64,000 nt of DNA from Echinicola strongylocentroti (GTDB lineage Bacteria; Bacteroidota; Bacteroidia; Cytophagales; Cyclobacteriaceae). The position numbers and the translations under genes are program-made. The stretch lies in the NCBI RefSeq assembly GCF_003260975.1, contig NZ_CP030041.1, positions 6,017,501-6,081,500 on the forward strand, read 5' to 3'. Below are positions 1 to 8,913 of the stretch, one piece after another (the first letter of the stretch is position 1; every line of letters begins with the position of its first letter). The notes beneath the pieces were generated by a model that saw nothing but the letters and a program-made list of their open reading frames with translations, was not told the DNA's origin and ran no database searches.

Positions 1-462
1 AAAGGATGGTCAATGAGTGGGCTGTTTCAAGGCACAGGAGATCGGTACTTGGCTTTTGATAACTTCATGATCGTGGAGGCTAAGCGAAGGACGTATGAAT
101 TTCAGCAAGATTACTGGACACCTGATAATCCAAATGCACTGTTTCCAAGGGTATCTCATTTAGAGCAAATCAATGGTGGAAATAACAGTAACGACACCTA
201 TCCTTCTGATTTTTACCTTAAAAATGCCAAATATTTCCGCTTGAGAAACCTGCAGATAGGCTACGACTTGAAGCACTCCCTACTGGATGGAGCAGACTGG
301 ATATCCAATTGTCGGGTATTTGTGAATGGAACGAACTTATTTACGGTATCGCCCGTGATGGACTATTTTGATCCTGAACAGGCCGAGACGGGTAATGGTG
401 TACAGTCGTATGGGTACCCGGTTCAGCGGACCTTTGCCATTGGAGTAAATGTAGGGCTATAA
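1..462 (+). CDS. SusC/RagA-type TonB-linked outer membrane protein, C-terminal end (partial)
   Basis: The frame is open from base 1, so this is only the last ~153 residues of a larger protein whose start lies outside the window. What is seen is the typical end of a SusC beta-barrel: the segment YFRLRNLQIGYDL, then FVNGTNLFT, and a final strand ending FAIGVNVGL just before the stop. SusC proteins are outer-membrane TonB-dependent channels that import oligosaccharides with a SusD lid. The SusD gene starts 5 bases after this stop, which supports the pairing. Substrate specificity cannot be read from this fragment; the downstream sulfatases and carrageenase suggest a sulfated galactan. Confidence 0.9.
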   Translation, partial: KGWSMSGLFQGTGDRYLAFDNFMIVEAKRRTYEFQQDYWTPDNPNALFPRVSHLEQINGGNNSNDTYPSDFYLKNAKYFRLRNLQIGYDLKHSLLDGADWISNCRVFVNGTNLFTVSPVMDYFDPEQAETGNGVQSYGYPVQRTFAIGVNVGL

Positions 463-467
463 TAAAC

Positions 468-2270
468 ATGATAGAAATGAAAAGCTATATAATAATACTG
501 ATGATATCTGTAATATGCCTAGGGGCATGTAACGATGTTTTGGACACTAAACCTTTAGATAAGTATACGGAACTTGACGTGTGGAATGATCCCAACCTAG
601 CGCAAGGATTTATTTACAATACCTATGCTTCTGTGATTCCTGAGTTATTGGTAAACCCGGGTGATCCCCAGTCTAGGTTTGGAGGTATTGGAAACGAGGA
701 TTTTACAGATAATGTACTTTCACGCCAATCCAATAATATCGCCTTGGATCTAATAGACCAATTTTATGATGCAGGATGGTCTACAAATAATTCCTACTAT
801 TTTTTTGGAAAGGCTCCTTTGGGAAATAATGCTCCGATCAAGCAAAATTCCTTCGAAGTGATCAGGGATTGCAATTTGATCATTGAAAAAGTGGAAGCCT
901 CTGAGGGAATACCGGAAAACCTGAAACCTGGACTGGTAGCTCAGGGGAAGATGTTGAGGGCCTTGATCTACTATTCAAAAGCCCGTCTTTTTGGGAAGTA
1001 CATTATAGTAGACCACGTCCTTACGCCAGAAGATGATTTAATGTTGCCCAGATCCGAAACGATAAAGGAAACCTATGATTTCATAATTGGTGATCTGCAA
1101 GATGCTGCCGAAAACTTGCCTTTGGCAGGAACAGTGGACAGAGGTCACTTGACCAAAGGAGCTGCTTATGCCATGCTTGCGGAGATAGCTCTCCATGGAG
1201 CTGCGTATGTAGAATCAGGAAAAGACGCCTACTACCAGTTGTCAAAGCAGGCAAGTGAAGAGTTGTTTGGCTTAGGGTATTCATTGGACACAGATTATGC
1301 CAGTATGTTCAATGATTATGACCATGCTTTTTCTTCCGAGGAGATTATTCTGGGGCAATTTAAAAACACCAATGCCACTTGGTGCCAGCAGACCTTGATG
1401 CAAGGGCTGGTCCCAAACATGGAAGTGTCGGCCACCACGGGTTCCCCAGGGCTAAAAGAGTCTTTCCTTGGGTGGACAGAAGCTTGGCCAACGCATGACT
1501 TGATCGCCGATTATTTGGTAGAAGACGTGGACGGAATGGCCAAAAGATGGGATCAAACTAGCTTTTTTAATGACTTTCAGGCAAATGGAGGGTATTTATC
1601 AGATGCGATTTATAATGAATACCGGGATGATCGATTTGATGCCTCTATTTTGTATGATTCCACCTATTTGTTTTCCAATCTAGTAACTACCCGTATCGGC
1701 GGCAACCTGTATTATGCAGAAAGTACCAAAGGAACCAATAGGTCCACTCCTTCTGGATATTTTGTGAAAAAAGGCATTTATGACATTACAGGATATAAGG
1801 CAAACGTTCATTCTCCATATGCACAGGCGATGATGCGATTGGGACGGGCCTACTTAAACTATGCAGAAGTAATGTTGCGCCTTAACAATATCGCCGTCGC
1901 TGTCGAATACATCAATAAAACCCGGACAGTGCATGGGGGCTTGCCTGAGTTGTCCAATAGCTTATCTCTGGAAGAGACTTGGGAGTACTATAAAATAGAA
2001 AGAAGGGTAGAGTTGTTTTTTGAAAATGACAGGTACTGGTCGCTTCTGAGATGGGGCAAGGAAGATGGCGGGAATGTCATCCCAGAACTTAATGATAAGC
2101 AATACAAATTTTTTGAAATTTCCGCAGATGGTAAGTCCTACGATATCAGAAACGTATTCCTTAACCCTTCTGCCCATAAAAAGCGATTTTCTATTAAGCG
2201 GTATTTGTTTCCAGTACCCGAGAACGAGAGAGTATTAAATGAAAAATTGGACCAAAACCCAGGATGGTAA
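468..2270 (+). CDS. SusD/RagB family nutrient-binding outer membrane lipoprotein
   Basis: A 600-residue protein with a lipoprotein signal peptide (lipobox LGAC near residue 20), so it is probably anchored in the outer membrane facing out. The SusD architecture is clear: early DVLDTKPLDKYTE, TPR-like helices, the block YLNYAEVMLRLNN around residue 465, RRVELFFENDRYWSLLRWG around 515 and the closing LFPVPENE...LDQNPGW. It should cap the SusC upstream and bind the oligosaccharide. The annotated ATG is 5 bases after the SusC stop; the ATG three codons in (477) gives a cleaner signal peptide and may be the true start. Confidence 0.93.
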   Translation: MIEMKSYIIILMISVICLGACNDVLDTKPLDKYTELDVWNDPNLAQGFIYNTYASVIPELLVNPGDPQSRFGGIGNEDFTDNVLSRQSNNIALDLIDQFYDAGWSTNNSYYFFGKAPLGNNAPIKQNSFEVIRDCNLIIEKVEASEGIPENLKPGLVAQGKMLRALIYYSKARLFGKYIIVDHVLTPEDDLMLPRSETIKETYDFIIGDLQDAAENLPLAGTVDRGHLTKGAAYAMLAEIALHGAAYVESGKDAYYQLSKQASEELFGLGYSLDTDYASMFNDYDHAFSSEEIILGQFKNTNATWCQQTLMQGLVPNMEVSATTGSPGLKESFLGWTEAWPTHDLIADYLVEDVDGMAKRWDQTSFFNDFQANGGYLSDAIYNEYRDDRFDASILYDSTYLFSNLVTTRIGGNLYYAESTKGTNRSTPSGYFVKKGIYDITGYKANVHSPYAQAMMRLGRAYLNYAEVMLRLNNIAVAVEYINKTRTVHGGLPELSNSLSLEETWEYYKIERRVELFFENDRYWSLLRWGKEDGGNVIPELNDKQYKFFEISADGKSYDIRNVFLNPSAHKKRFSIKRYLFPVPENERVLNEKLDQNPGW

Positions 2271-2282
2271 ACCTACTTTATT

Positions 2283-2750
2283 ATGAATAGATTTATAAAA
2301 AACATATCAATTTGCTGTACTTCAGTTTTGCTTTTAAGTGCTTGCCTTCAATCAGGGCTGGAAGAGCTGCCGGCATTTGAAGAGGCCGATATTACCAACT
2401 TTAGGTTTGAGTATCGGTGGATAAATGAAGAAGGCAATTATCCCCAGTTAAATGTTCAAGGTCTTGAAACCCTGACAGAGGTGGATGCTACATCAGGTAC
2501 GGTTACCTGTGTAGTCAAAGTGCCCAATGCCAGTCAGGATTTTCCTGAAAGCATCCGGAGTCAAGTAGCGCTGTCAGAGCTGGTCGGTTTTGCAGATATA
2601 TCCAATGCCTCCACGATCCAACCGACCGACGGAGCCCCTGTCTTGGGCCAATTGGCGGATTTTTCCCAAGGGCCTTATGAATACGAAATCACAGCAGCCA
2701 ATGGAAACAAGAAAGTCTGGATATTGGAAATAGCTGGTTTTGAGAAATAA
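2283..2750 (+). CDS. Small PUL lipoprotein, DUF5018-like
   Basis: A 155-residue protein starting 12 bases after the SusD stop. It has a lipoprotein signal (LLSACLQS, Cys about residue 21) and one small beta-rich domain ending YEYEITAANGNKKVWILEI. Short lipoproteins of this kind, some classed as DUF5018-like, often follow SusD genes in Bacteroidota and are thought to be surface accessory proteins, possibly glycan-binding. That assignment rests on position and general appearance; no catalytic motif is visible. Tight spacing makes it the third gene of a SusCD operon. Confidence 0.75.
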   Translation: MNRFIKNISICCTSVLLLSACLQSGLEELPAFEEADITNFRFEYRWINEEGNYPQLNVQGLETLTEVDATSGTVTCVVKVPNASQDFPESIRSQVALSELVGFADISNASTIQPTDGAPVLGQLADFSQGPYEYEITAANGNKKVWILEIAGFEK

Positions 2751-2764
2751 CTATTTTGATGGCT

Positions 2765-2799
2765 CCGGTGCTGCTTCTCCATGTGGGAAGCAGCACCGG
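2765..2799 (+). promoter_or_regulatory. Strong intercistronic hairpin after the SusCD module
   Basis: A perfect 13-bp stem (CCGGTGCTGCTTC pairing with GAAGCAGCACCGG) and a 9-nt loop lie between the small lipoprotein and the FAD oxidoreductase. No run of T follows, so it is not a textbook intrinsic terminator. It may act as a 3' stabiliser or partial attenuator keeping SusCD mRNA more abundant than the downstream enzyme mRNA. Confidence 0.6.
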
Positions 2800-2844
2800 G
2801 GCATTGTCCACCCATTAACTATTCCTTTGTAGAATATTACTATC

Positions 2845-4769
2845 ATGAAAAGAAGAAAGTTTTTCAAACATACTGCCGGAGCAGGATTATTGACAGGTTT
2901 ACTGCCCATTTCGATAGTGGCAAAAGATGATCCTGAAAACCTCGGCAAGAGAACGAATGATCACTGGAAACAAATGGGCAAGGGAAAGGTGGGTATGCCC
3001 AAAAGACAAAAAAACCTCCAGTATGATGTAGCTGTTATTGGCGCAGGGATGGCTGGCATTAGTGCAGCAGTGGCGTCTGCGAGGAATGGCGCCAAAACCG
3101 TTTTGGTAAATGATCGCCCTGTTTTGGGCGGGAATGCCAGTAGTGAGATCAGGGTAACGGTCAATGGTGTACAGTCACTGAAAAACAAGCACCGTGTAGA
3201 AAGAGAAACAGGAATTATTGAAGAAATATTGATAGACAATTCGTTTTACAATCCTCAGGAAAGCTACCCTGTGTGGGACCATGTCGTGTATGATTATGTG
3301 ACCAAGGAACCAAACCTGGACGTGCTCCTCAATACGCAGGCTATAGACGCGGTAATGCATGATAGGAAAAACATAAAAAGTGCCATTTGTTGGCAATTGA
3401 CCACTGAAACAGCCATTACCATTAATGCGGATTACTTTATTGATTGTTCTGGAGATGGGCTGTTGGCAGCTACTGCAGGTGCTGAATACCGGACAGGTAG
3501 AGAGGCGAGAGCTGAATTTGACGAGTCATTTGCCCCCGAGATAGCGGATGGATGGCAAATGGGCGCAACATTGATGATGATAACCAAAGATATGGGCAGG
3601 CCTGTGCCATATTATCCACCTGCTTTTGTACTTCCATTTAAATCGGATAAAGCAAAAGAGCGAAACATAAAACAGCTCAAGGAAGGTTATTGGTGGGTAG
3701 AGTTGGGGAGTGATGAGGATATCATTGCCGATCAGGAGACCAATAGACATAAACTTATGGGGTATATGCACGGGGTATGGGATTATATAAAGAACTCAGG
3801 CAACTTTCCCGATGCAGATAATCTCGCATTGGACTGGGTAGGGTCTTTGCCCGGTAGGAGAGAATCTCGTCGGTTTATGGGGACTATATTCTGTCCCAAA
3901 AAGATATGGAAACCTACAAGCATTTTTATGACGCCGTATGTTATGGTGGATGGTCTTTGGATGAACATAACCCGGGGGGAATTGAAAACCTCAGTGAGCC
4001 GCCAAGTTACTTTCATGATCGGTTTGAAAAACCATATGAAATCCCTTTTAGGAGTTTATACAGTAAGAATATCACCAATTTATTGTTTGCTGGGCGAAAT
4101 GTGAGTGTTACACATATTGCCCTAAGTTCTACACGTATCCAAGGGACTTGTGCACTCATGGGGCAAGCAGTAGGAACGGCAGCAGCTTTATGTCATTCCC
4201 ACCAGCTATCTCCCCGGACACTGGCACAAGACCATATCGAGATGCTTCAAGAGCAATTGCTGAAGGATGATGTCTATATCCCCAACAGGCCAGCAAGGGA
4301 TGGCAACGACTTGGCCAAAACCTGTGAGGTGATTTTTGGAGACTCTACTGCATCTGGAGACGCCAAACTCCTCTTGGATGGAGTGTCAAGAGATGAGATC
4401 GATAACATCCATCACTGGGAATCGTCCGCTTGTCCAGCCAAACTACAACTGGAGTGGATATCCCCACAAGAGATCAGCCAGGTGCTGATTAAAGCTGATT
4501 CCAACCTCCAGCGCAAGATCATGATGCATAAAAATCCCGAAAAAAATGAAGGTCAGGTGCTGGCTGTTCCCCCAGAACTCGTGAAAGAGTTAACCTTGGA
4601 AGCGAGGATCGGAGGGAAATGGCAACCTGTGGCTCATCTAAAGGAAAATAGGAGGCGATTGATCAAGTTAGGTTTTGATCCCATAAAAACGAATGCAATT
4701 CGGGTAAACGTTGAGGCAACCTGGGGTGCAAATCACGTAAAGCTATTTGAAATAAGATGTTATTCCTGA
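2845..4769 (+). pseudogene. Tat-exported FAD-dependent oxidoreductase (FAD_oxidored/PF12831 type), broken by a -1 frameshift
   Basis: The protein begins MKRRKFFKHTAGAGLLTG, a twin-arginine signal, so it is probably exported folded with its FAD. A Rossmann dinucleotide-binding motif follows (VAVIGAGMAGISAA, about residues 64-77), then LGGNASSEIRV and a second FAD motif DYFIDCSGDGLLAATAGA, typical of PF12831. The reading frame is lost at the G-run 3879-3882. The frame starting at 2845 stops at 4104, while the conserved remainder (ILSQKDMETYKHFYDAV, then NLLFAGRNVSVTHIA and a C-terminal beta-domain) lies in the next frame to 4769. One extra G would restore a single protein of about 641 residues. 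Either the gene is inactivated or the base is a homopolymer sequencing error; the undecayed second half favours an error or a very recent mutation. The stop overlaps the start of the next gene. The substrate is unknown. Confidence 0.85.
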
Positions 4770-5872
4770 GAACAGTACTGTTTACGATTTTATCCCTGCT
4801 CCACTCAGTAGAAGCCTATAGTTACCAAAAAGATACCACGAGCAGGAAGATTGCGCTTACCGTTGACCATCCTGCTTTTATGGATGGTCCCAGAGAAGTT
4901 TCCTTGGTCCAGGTAGATGAAGAGCAAGCTGCTTCTTATTTCTACATGACAGTAGAGTCCGTATTATGTGCTGACCATATCTGTAAAGTGGTTCCTGTAA
5001 GGCTCTATTGGGATAGTTTTGGCAACTATATCAAGTACAGGCTGGAAGAGGGAGTCACCTTGGAAAAAGGAGACGGGCAGCCGTTTGATGAGGATGATTA
5101 TATAAAACTGGACGAGATATTGACCAATAAAAATGCTGCTTTACGGAGCCTCGCCTATTCGGATATTATCCAGACCAAAGTCCATGGTGAAGTGGATGCC
5201 ATGTCAGGCGCCACGGCTTTGATTCTTCCCGACGACGAATCAATAGAAGGTGCCACTTGGACATGCTATACCCTATGGCACTGGGTACATGGTGAAATGC
5301 ATCATAAGGTACGCGAGATATATGCCGCTACCTTGGACCAACAACAACTGGTCGCCATGCTAGGACTTAACGATAAGGAAAAGGTAAAGTTTGCCTATGA
5401 ATCGTTGGCCCGACTCAATGAACTGGATAATGGTACCAAAGCAATATTGTTGGAAAGTGCGCAAAGCTGGGATAAGGAAATTGCAGCCATAATTTGTCCA
5501 GCAATGCAAAATTGGCATGTAAGTTTCCAGACGGGATTGGCTCAAGAGCTCCTATCCAATCCCAGTTCTTCTGCCAGGCTACTGACGCTGGATGCAATAA
5601 GTGAAAATAAAGAACTGTCCTCTTTTCGGAGCCTTCTCCTAGGACATATTGGCTCGACGGACAGTTTTTTAGAGGTGGATAAGACTATAGAGATGATGGG
5701 GAGGTACGGGGAATTGTACGAAGGAGAGGTGGATGCCCTCCAAGAAGTGATGCTTCGGGAGAATTTCCTTATCGCCAGAAGACTGTTCTATTTTTTGAAA
5801 GATCAGTCCATGACCCGTGGTCAACAGGAAATAATGAAGGAGTTTGCCCATGAAAATACAGAGAGGTTATAA
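4757..5872 (+). CDS. Exported FMN-binding-like protein with covalent flavinylation motif
   Basis: A 371-residue protein with an N-terminal signal peptide (MLFLRTVLFTILSLLHSVEA). Residues 147-154 read VDAMSGAT, close to the ApbE flavinylation consensus D-x-x-SGAT found in NqrC/RnfG-type FMN-binding domains, where FMN is attached to the Thr (here Thr153). Cys71 and Cys76 (LCADHICK) precede it. The C-terminal ~190 residues are helical and HEAT-like with no motif I recognise. Its ATG lies inside the last 13 bases of the FAD oxidoreductase gene, so the two are probably translationally coupled. The motif is directly visible; the electron-carrier role is inferred. No ApbE gene is in the window. It could instead be a structural relative that binds no flavin. 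Confidence 0.65.
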   Translation: MLFLRTVLFTILSLLHSVEAYSYQKDTTSRKIALTVDHPAFMDGPREVSLVQVDEEQAASYFYMTVESVLCADHICKVVPVRLYWDSFGNYIKYRLEEGVTLEKGDGQPFDEDDYIKLDEILTNKNAALRSLAYSDIIQTKVHGEVDAMSGATALILPDDESIEGATWTCYTLWHWVHGEMHHKVREIYAATLDQQQLVAMLGLNDKEKVKFAYESLARLNELDNGTKAILLESAQSWDKEIAAIICPAMQNWHVSFQTGLAQELLSNPSSSARLLTLDAISENKELSSFRSLLLGHIGSTDSFLEVDKTIEMMGRYGELYEGEVDALQEVMLRENFLIARRLFYFLKDQSMTRGQQEIMKEFAHENTERL

Positions 5873-5904
5873 AACCTGATTGTTGTTAACTTAAAATATA
5901 ATAG

Positions 5905-7416
5905 ATGTTGAAAGTATCTTTCTTAAGATTAGGTGTTGTTTTTGCCTTCCTATGTTTGGGATGTGCCAAGAGTAAACCGGTCAAAAAGCCAAACATTATC
6001 TTTATACTAGTAGATGATCTTGGTTACGGAGATGTGGGATTTAATGGTTCTAAGTATTATGAAACGCCAAATATTGATAGGTTAGCGGGAGAGGGGCTAA
6101 TATTTGATCAATCCTACATGTATCCTACATGCTCGCCCTCGAGAACGGCTATTTTTACCGGAAAGCAAAGTTTCAGAACGGGAGTCTATACCGTTCCTGT
6201 TTTGGAAAAAGGAACCGCACAGGAAAATATCTTTAGCAGATGGACTGTTGGAAAGGAACATGAAATTTATGCCGAAGTATTGGCTCAGCAAGGATATAAA
6301 TCCATTCATCTTGGCAAATGGCATATAGTAGGGCCATATCCTGAGGCAGAATTGCGAATGGATTGGCCGATCCAACATAAGCTAACCCAGCCCGATCCAG
6401 GCGATTTCTCATGGCTTGAAGCACACCGTAAGCCATTCGTTCAGCAGTTTTATCCAACAGGAAGGGGATTTCTCAAGAATGTTGGGGGTACATTCAGGGG
6501 AGATCCGGCCTTGGAAAAAGGGGGCTATCACAGTTATACTGGAGGATATAGGGCGCCATTCAGCAATCCTTTTATTGCCCCAAAGCCAGATGATGAGTGG
6601 TTGACAGATAGGCTGACAGATGATGCCGTAGCTTTTATGAAAGAAAACCGGTCTGCTCCTTTCTTTGTCAACCTTCATTATTATACAGTACACCGGCCCA
6701 TAAAGTCCAGAAATGAAAAATTATTTAAGTACTACATGGATAAAAACGGCGATCCTGTTACTGGGCAAGGGATGGGTAAAAGAAAAGAAACGATGGCGGC
6801 ATATGCGACCATGATCAGCTCGCTAGATGAAAACGTGGGTAGGTTGGTGGATTTTCTTGACGAGCATGGATTACGTGAAAATACATTGATCGTCTTTTCA
6901 TCAGATAATGGCTACAATGGAGGACAGAGCAGTAACCACCACCTTAGAGGAGCAAAAGGGGAAATTTATGAAGGGGGAATAAAGGTGCCTACTTTTTTTA
7001 ACTGGCCAGGTGAGGTAAGGCCTGCAAGGACCGATAGACTCTTACATGCTGTCGATTATTTCCCTACATTTTTGGATTTGGCAGGGGTTCCATTGAACGA
7101 GAAAATAGACGGAAAATCGGTCAAACCACTTTTCCGCAGCGATACTTACGAATCGAGTGAGGAGGCACTTTATTGGCACTTGGCGAGCCAATACAAACAT
7201 GGTACTTGTTCGGCCATAAGGAAAGGAGACTATAAATTGATTCAATTTTTAAAAGATGGTGAGGTAGAACTGTATGATTTGGCCAATGATCCGCTGGAAA
7301 CAGAAAATGTTGCAGATCAGATGCATGGTAAACGTCAAGAGCTTGTGGATGAATTGGTAGAGTGGCGGAAAAGCAATAAGGTTCCCCTTCCTCCAAATTC
7401 CACTTTAGAATATTAA
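5905..7416 (+). CDS. S1 family sulfatase (lipoprotein)
   Basis: A 503-residue formylglycine-dependent sulfatase. The lipobox LCLGC suggests a membrane-anchored lipoprotein. The N-terminal metal-binding block is NIIFILVDDLGYGDVGF; the active-site motif CSPSR is at Cys76, which must be converted to formylglycine by a maturase encoded elsewhere. Also present are LGKWHI (about residue 135) and the metal-site segment SSDNGYNGG near residue 333. It should hydrolyse a sulfate ester from a carbohydrate; the S1 subfamily cannot be assigned by eye. It is the first of six sulfatases on this strand and follows the FMN-like gene by 32 bases. Confidence 0.93.
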   Translation: MLKVSFLRLGVVFAFLCLGCAKSKPVKKPNIIFILVDDLGYGDVGFNGSKYYETPNIDRLAGEGLIFDQSYMYPTCSPSRTAIFTGKQSFRTGVYTVPVLEKGTAQENIFSRWTVGKEHEIYAEVLAQQGYKSIHLGKWHIVGPYPEAELRMDWPIQHKLTQPDPGDFSWLEAHRKPFVQQFYPTGRGFLKNVGGTFRGDPALEKGGYHSYTGGYRAPFSNPFIAPKPDDEWLTDRLTDDAVAFMKENRSAPFFVNLHYYTVHRPIKSRNEKLFKYYMDKNGDPVTGQGMGKRKETMAAYATMISSLDENVGRLVDFLDEHGLRENTLIVFSSDNGYNGGQSSNHHLRGAKGEIYEGGIKVPTFFNWPGEVRPARTDRLLHAVDYFPTFLDLAGVPLNEKIDGKSVKPLFRSDTYESSEEALYWHLASQYKHGTCSAIRKGDYKLIQFLKDGEVELYDLANDPLETENVADQMHGKRQELVDELVEWRKSNKVPLPPNSTLEY

Positions 7417-7447
7417 TTAGGTAATGATCACAAACCATACATGGTAA

Positions 7448-8905
7448 ATGAATTCTAGAAGAAATTTCATAAAGTCTGCGGGGCTGAGCTCATTGTTACT
7501 AGGCACAAATACCGGACTCTCACTAGGCAACACTGTGGGAAAAAAAGTATCAGGCTCAGGAAGTGTACCTGGCCAAGCGATTTCTGTAAGGGAATTTATG
7601 GTGGAAGGGCCACTTTTTTGTCCATATCATAGCGTTGGTGCCGGTGTTCCTAAGGGAGGCTGTCAACAATACTACCATGATAGGCCTTTTGTGCACAATC
7701 CATTTACCCTGCCTGCTTCAGGAATGTCCGGCTCTCCGGTGATCATGGACGTTACTGGTAGGTTTTTCGGATTCAAAAACACCGTTGGTTTTCAAGCTTC
7801 AGAGTTTGAATTTGATGGAAGGAATACCCTTAAAGTACATATTCCGGCTGGACAGGAGTTGTTTGTGGACGAATCAGGTAACAGTGATTTGGCTTGGAAA
7901 GCGTATAATAAAGAAATGATGGAGCGACTTTCCTTTAGGTCTCCAGCCTTTATTCCTGGATTTTGGAAAGACTTGGAGTATTGTACATGGGTGGAGCAAA
8001 AATACCTGGCTCAAGAGCGAAAAGGTCAATTCCGTAACCTCAATGCTGATTTTGTAAAGAATTATCTAAAGAAAGTAAGAGAACTGGGCTACCCCACCGG
8101 TAAGTTTACCCTAGATCATGGCTGGGCCAGGTTTCCAGACGGCGATGTTGATTCCGGGTTTGGTAGTTGGCAGCCGGACAAAACGTTGTTTCCCGATTTT
8201 GAGCGCATCATTGACCATATCGCTTCAGCAGGATTTACCCCCGGTATCTGGGTAGGCTTCCCTAAAATCCAGATGAATAGTACTGCTGCAAAAATATACC
8301 CTAACTTATTGGGAAATTGGGGAGCCGAAAGCAGTAGCTATGATCCATCAGAGGTAAGGTACCTTAATCCGTACGCCAACATATACGATTATGCACATGA
8401 GGTTTTTGCTCCCTTGATCAAAACGGGTATAAGAAAACTGAAGATAGACATGTCTTATAATACCAAATCGGACATGTTATTGATCCATAGGGAGATGTAC
8501 CGGGCTATTAAGGACATTGACCAGACGGTGGAAGTAGAAACTCATGTGCCTGATATATTCTTTGCTCCATATACTGATGTGATTCGTACCAACGATATTT
8601 GGTTAGACGACCGTTACGATTGGCCATGCAGGGTGGAGACACATTATGAGGTAGCATTCAAATCTGCACCGTCAAAACTCATTAACTTGGATCATATCGG
8701 AGGCAATGACTCGGGGGTGATAACGGAGGAAAAATACCTGAAGCACCTGGCCATGTATGAAGGGAAGAGGGGTTACCCATTGGTATCCATCCTTCCGCAT
8801 CATATAAGTCAAAAATGTGCGGATAGGACGGGGGATTATTTATGGCAATATGCCCATGGGAAAAAACTGGTTACTTCTGATTTCTATTTGGATGAAAGAA
8901 AATAG
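7448..8905 (+). CDS. Exported TIM-barrel glycoside hydrolase, clan GH-D (GH36/GH27)-like, putative alpha-galactosidase
   Basis: A 485-residue protein with a twin-arginine-like leader (MNSRRNFIKSAGLSSLLLG). The core resembles clan GH-D barrels: KFTLDHGWARFPDG near residue 218, GSWQPDKTLFPDF, then GFTPGIWVGFP. KLKIDMSYN carries Asp334, positioned like the GH36/GH31 nucleophile, and VIRTNDIW carries Asp383, positioned like the acid/base. No large N-terminal beta-sandwich of classic GH36 is present, so it is short for that family. It starts 31 bases after one sulfatase and ends 8 bases before another, so it probably acts on a desulfated galactan fragment. An alpha-galactosidase is the best guess; related alpha-linked substrates, or an unclassified family, are possible. 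Confidence 0.6.
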   Translation: MNSRRNFIKSAGLSSLLLGTNTGLSLGNTVGKKVSGSGSVPGQAISVREFMVEGPLFCPYHSVGAGVPKGGCQQYYHDRPFVHNPFTLPASGMSGSPVIMDVTGRFFGFKNTVGFQASEFEFDGRNTLKVHIPAGQELFVDESGNSDLAWKAYNKEMMERLSFRSPAFIPGFWKDLEYCTWVEQKYLAQERKGQFRNLNADFVKNYLKKVRELGYPTGKFTLDHGWARFPDGDVDSGFGSWQPDKTLFPDFERIIDHIASAGFTPGIWVGFPKIQMNSTAAKIYPNLLGNWGAESSSYDPSEVRYLNPYANIYDYAHEVFAPLIKTGIRKLKIDMSYNTKSDMLLIHREMYRAIKDIDQTVEVETHVPDIFFAPYTDVIRTNDIWLDDRYDWPCRVETHYEVAFKSAPSKLINLDHIGGNDSGVITEEKYLKHLAMYEGKRGYPLVSILPHHISQKCADRTGDYLWQYAHGKKLVTSDFYLDERK

Positions 8906-8913
8906 GTAGACTT

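Noticed and set aside
3876..3886. Programmed ribosomal frameshift in the FAD oxidoreductase
   Set aside because: No slippery heptamer with a downstream pseudoknot was apparent, and relatives of this family are expected in one frame; a lost G in a homopolymer explains it better.
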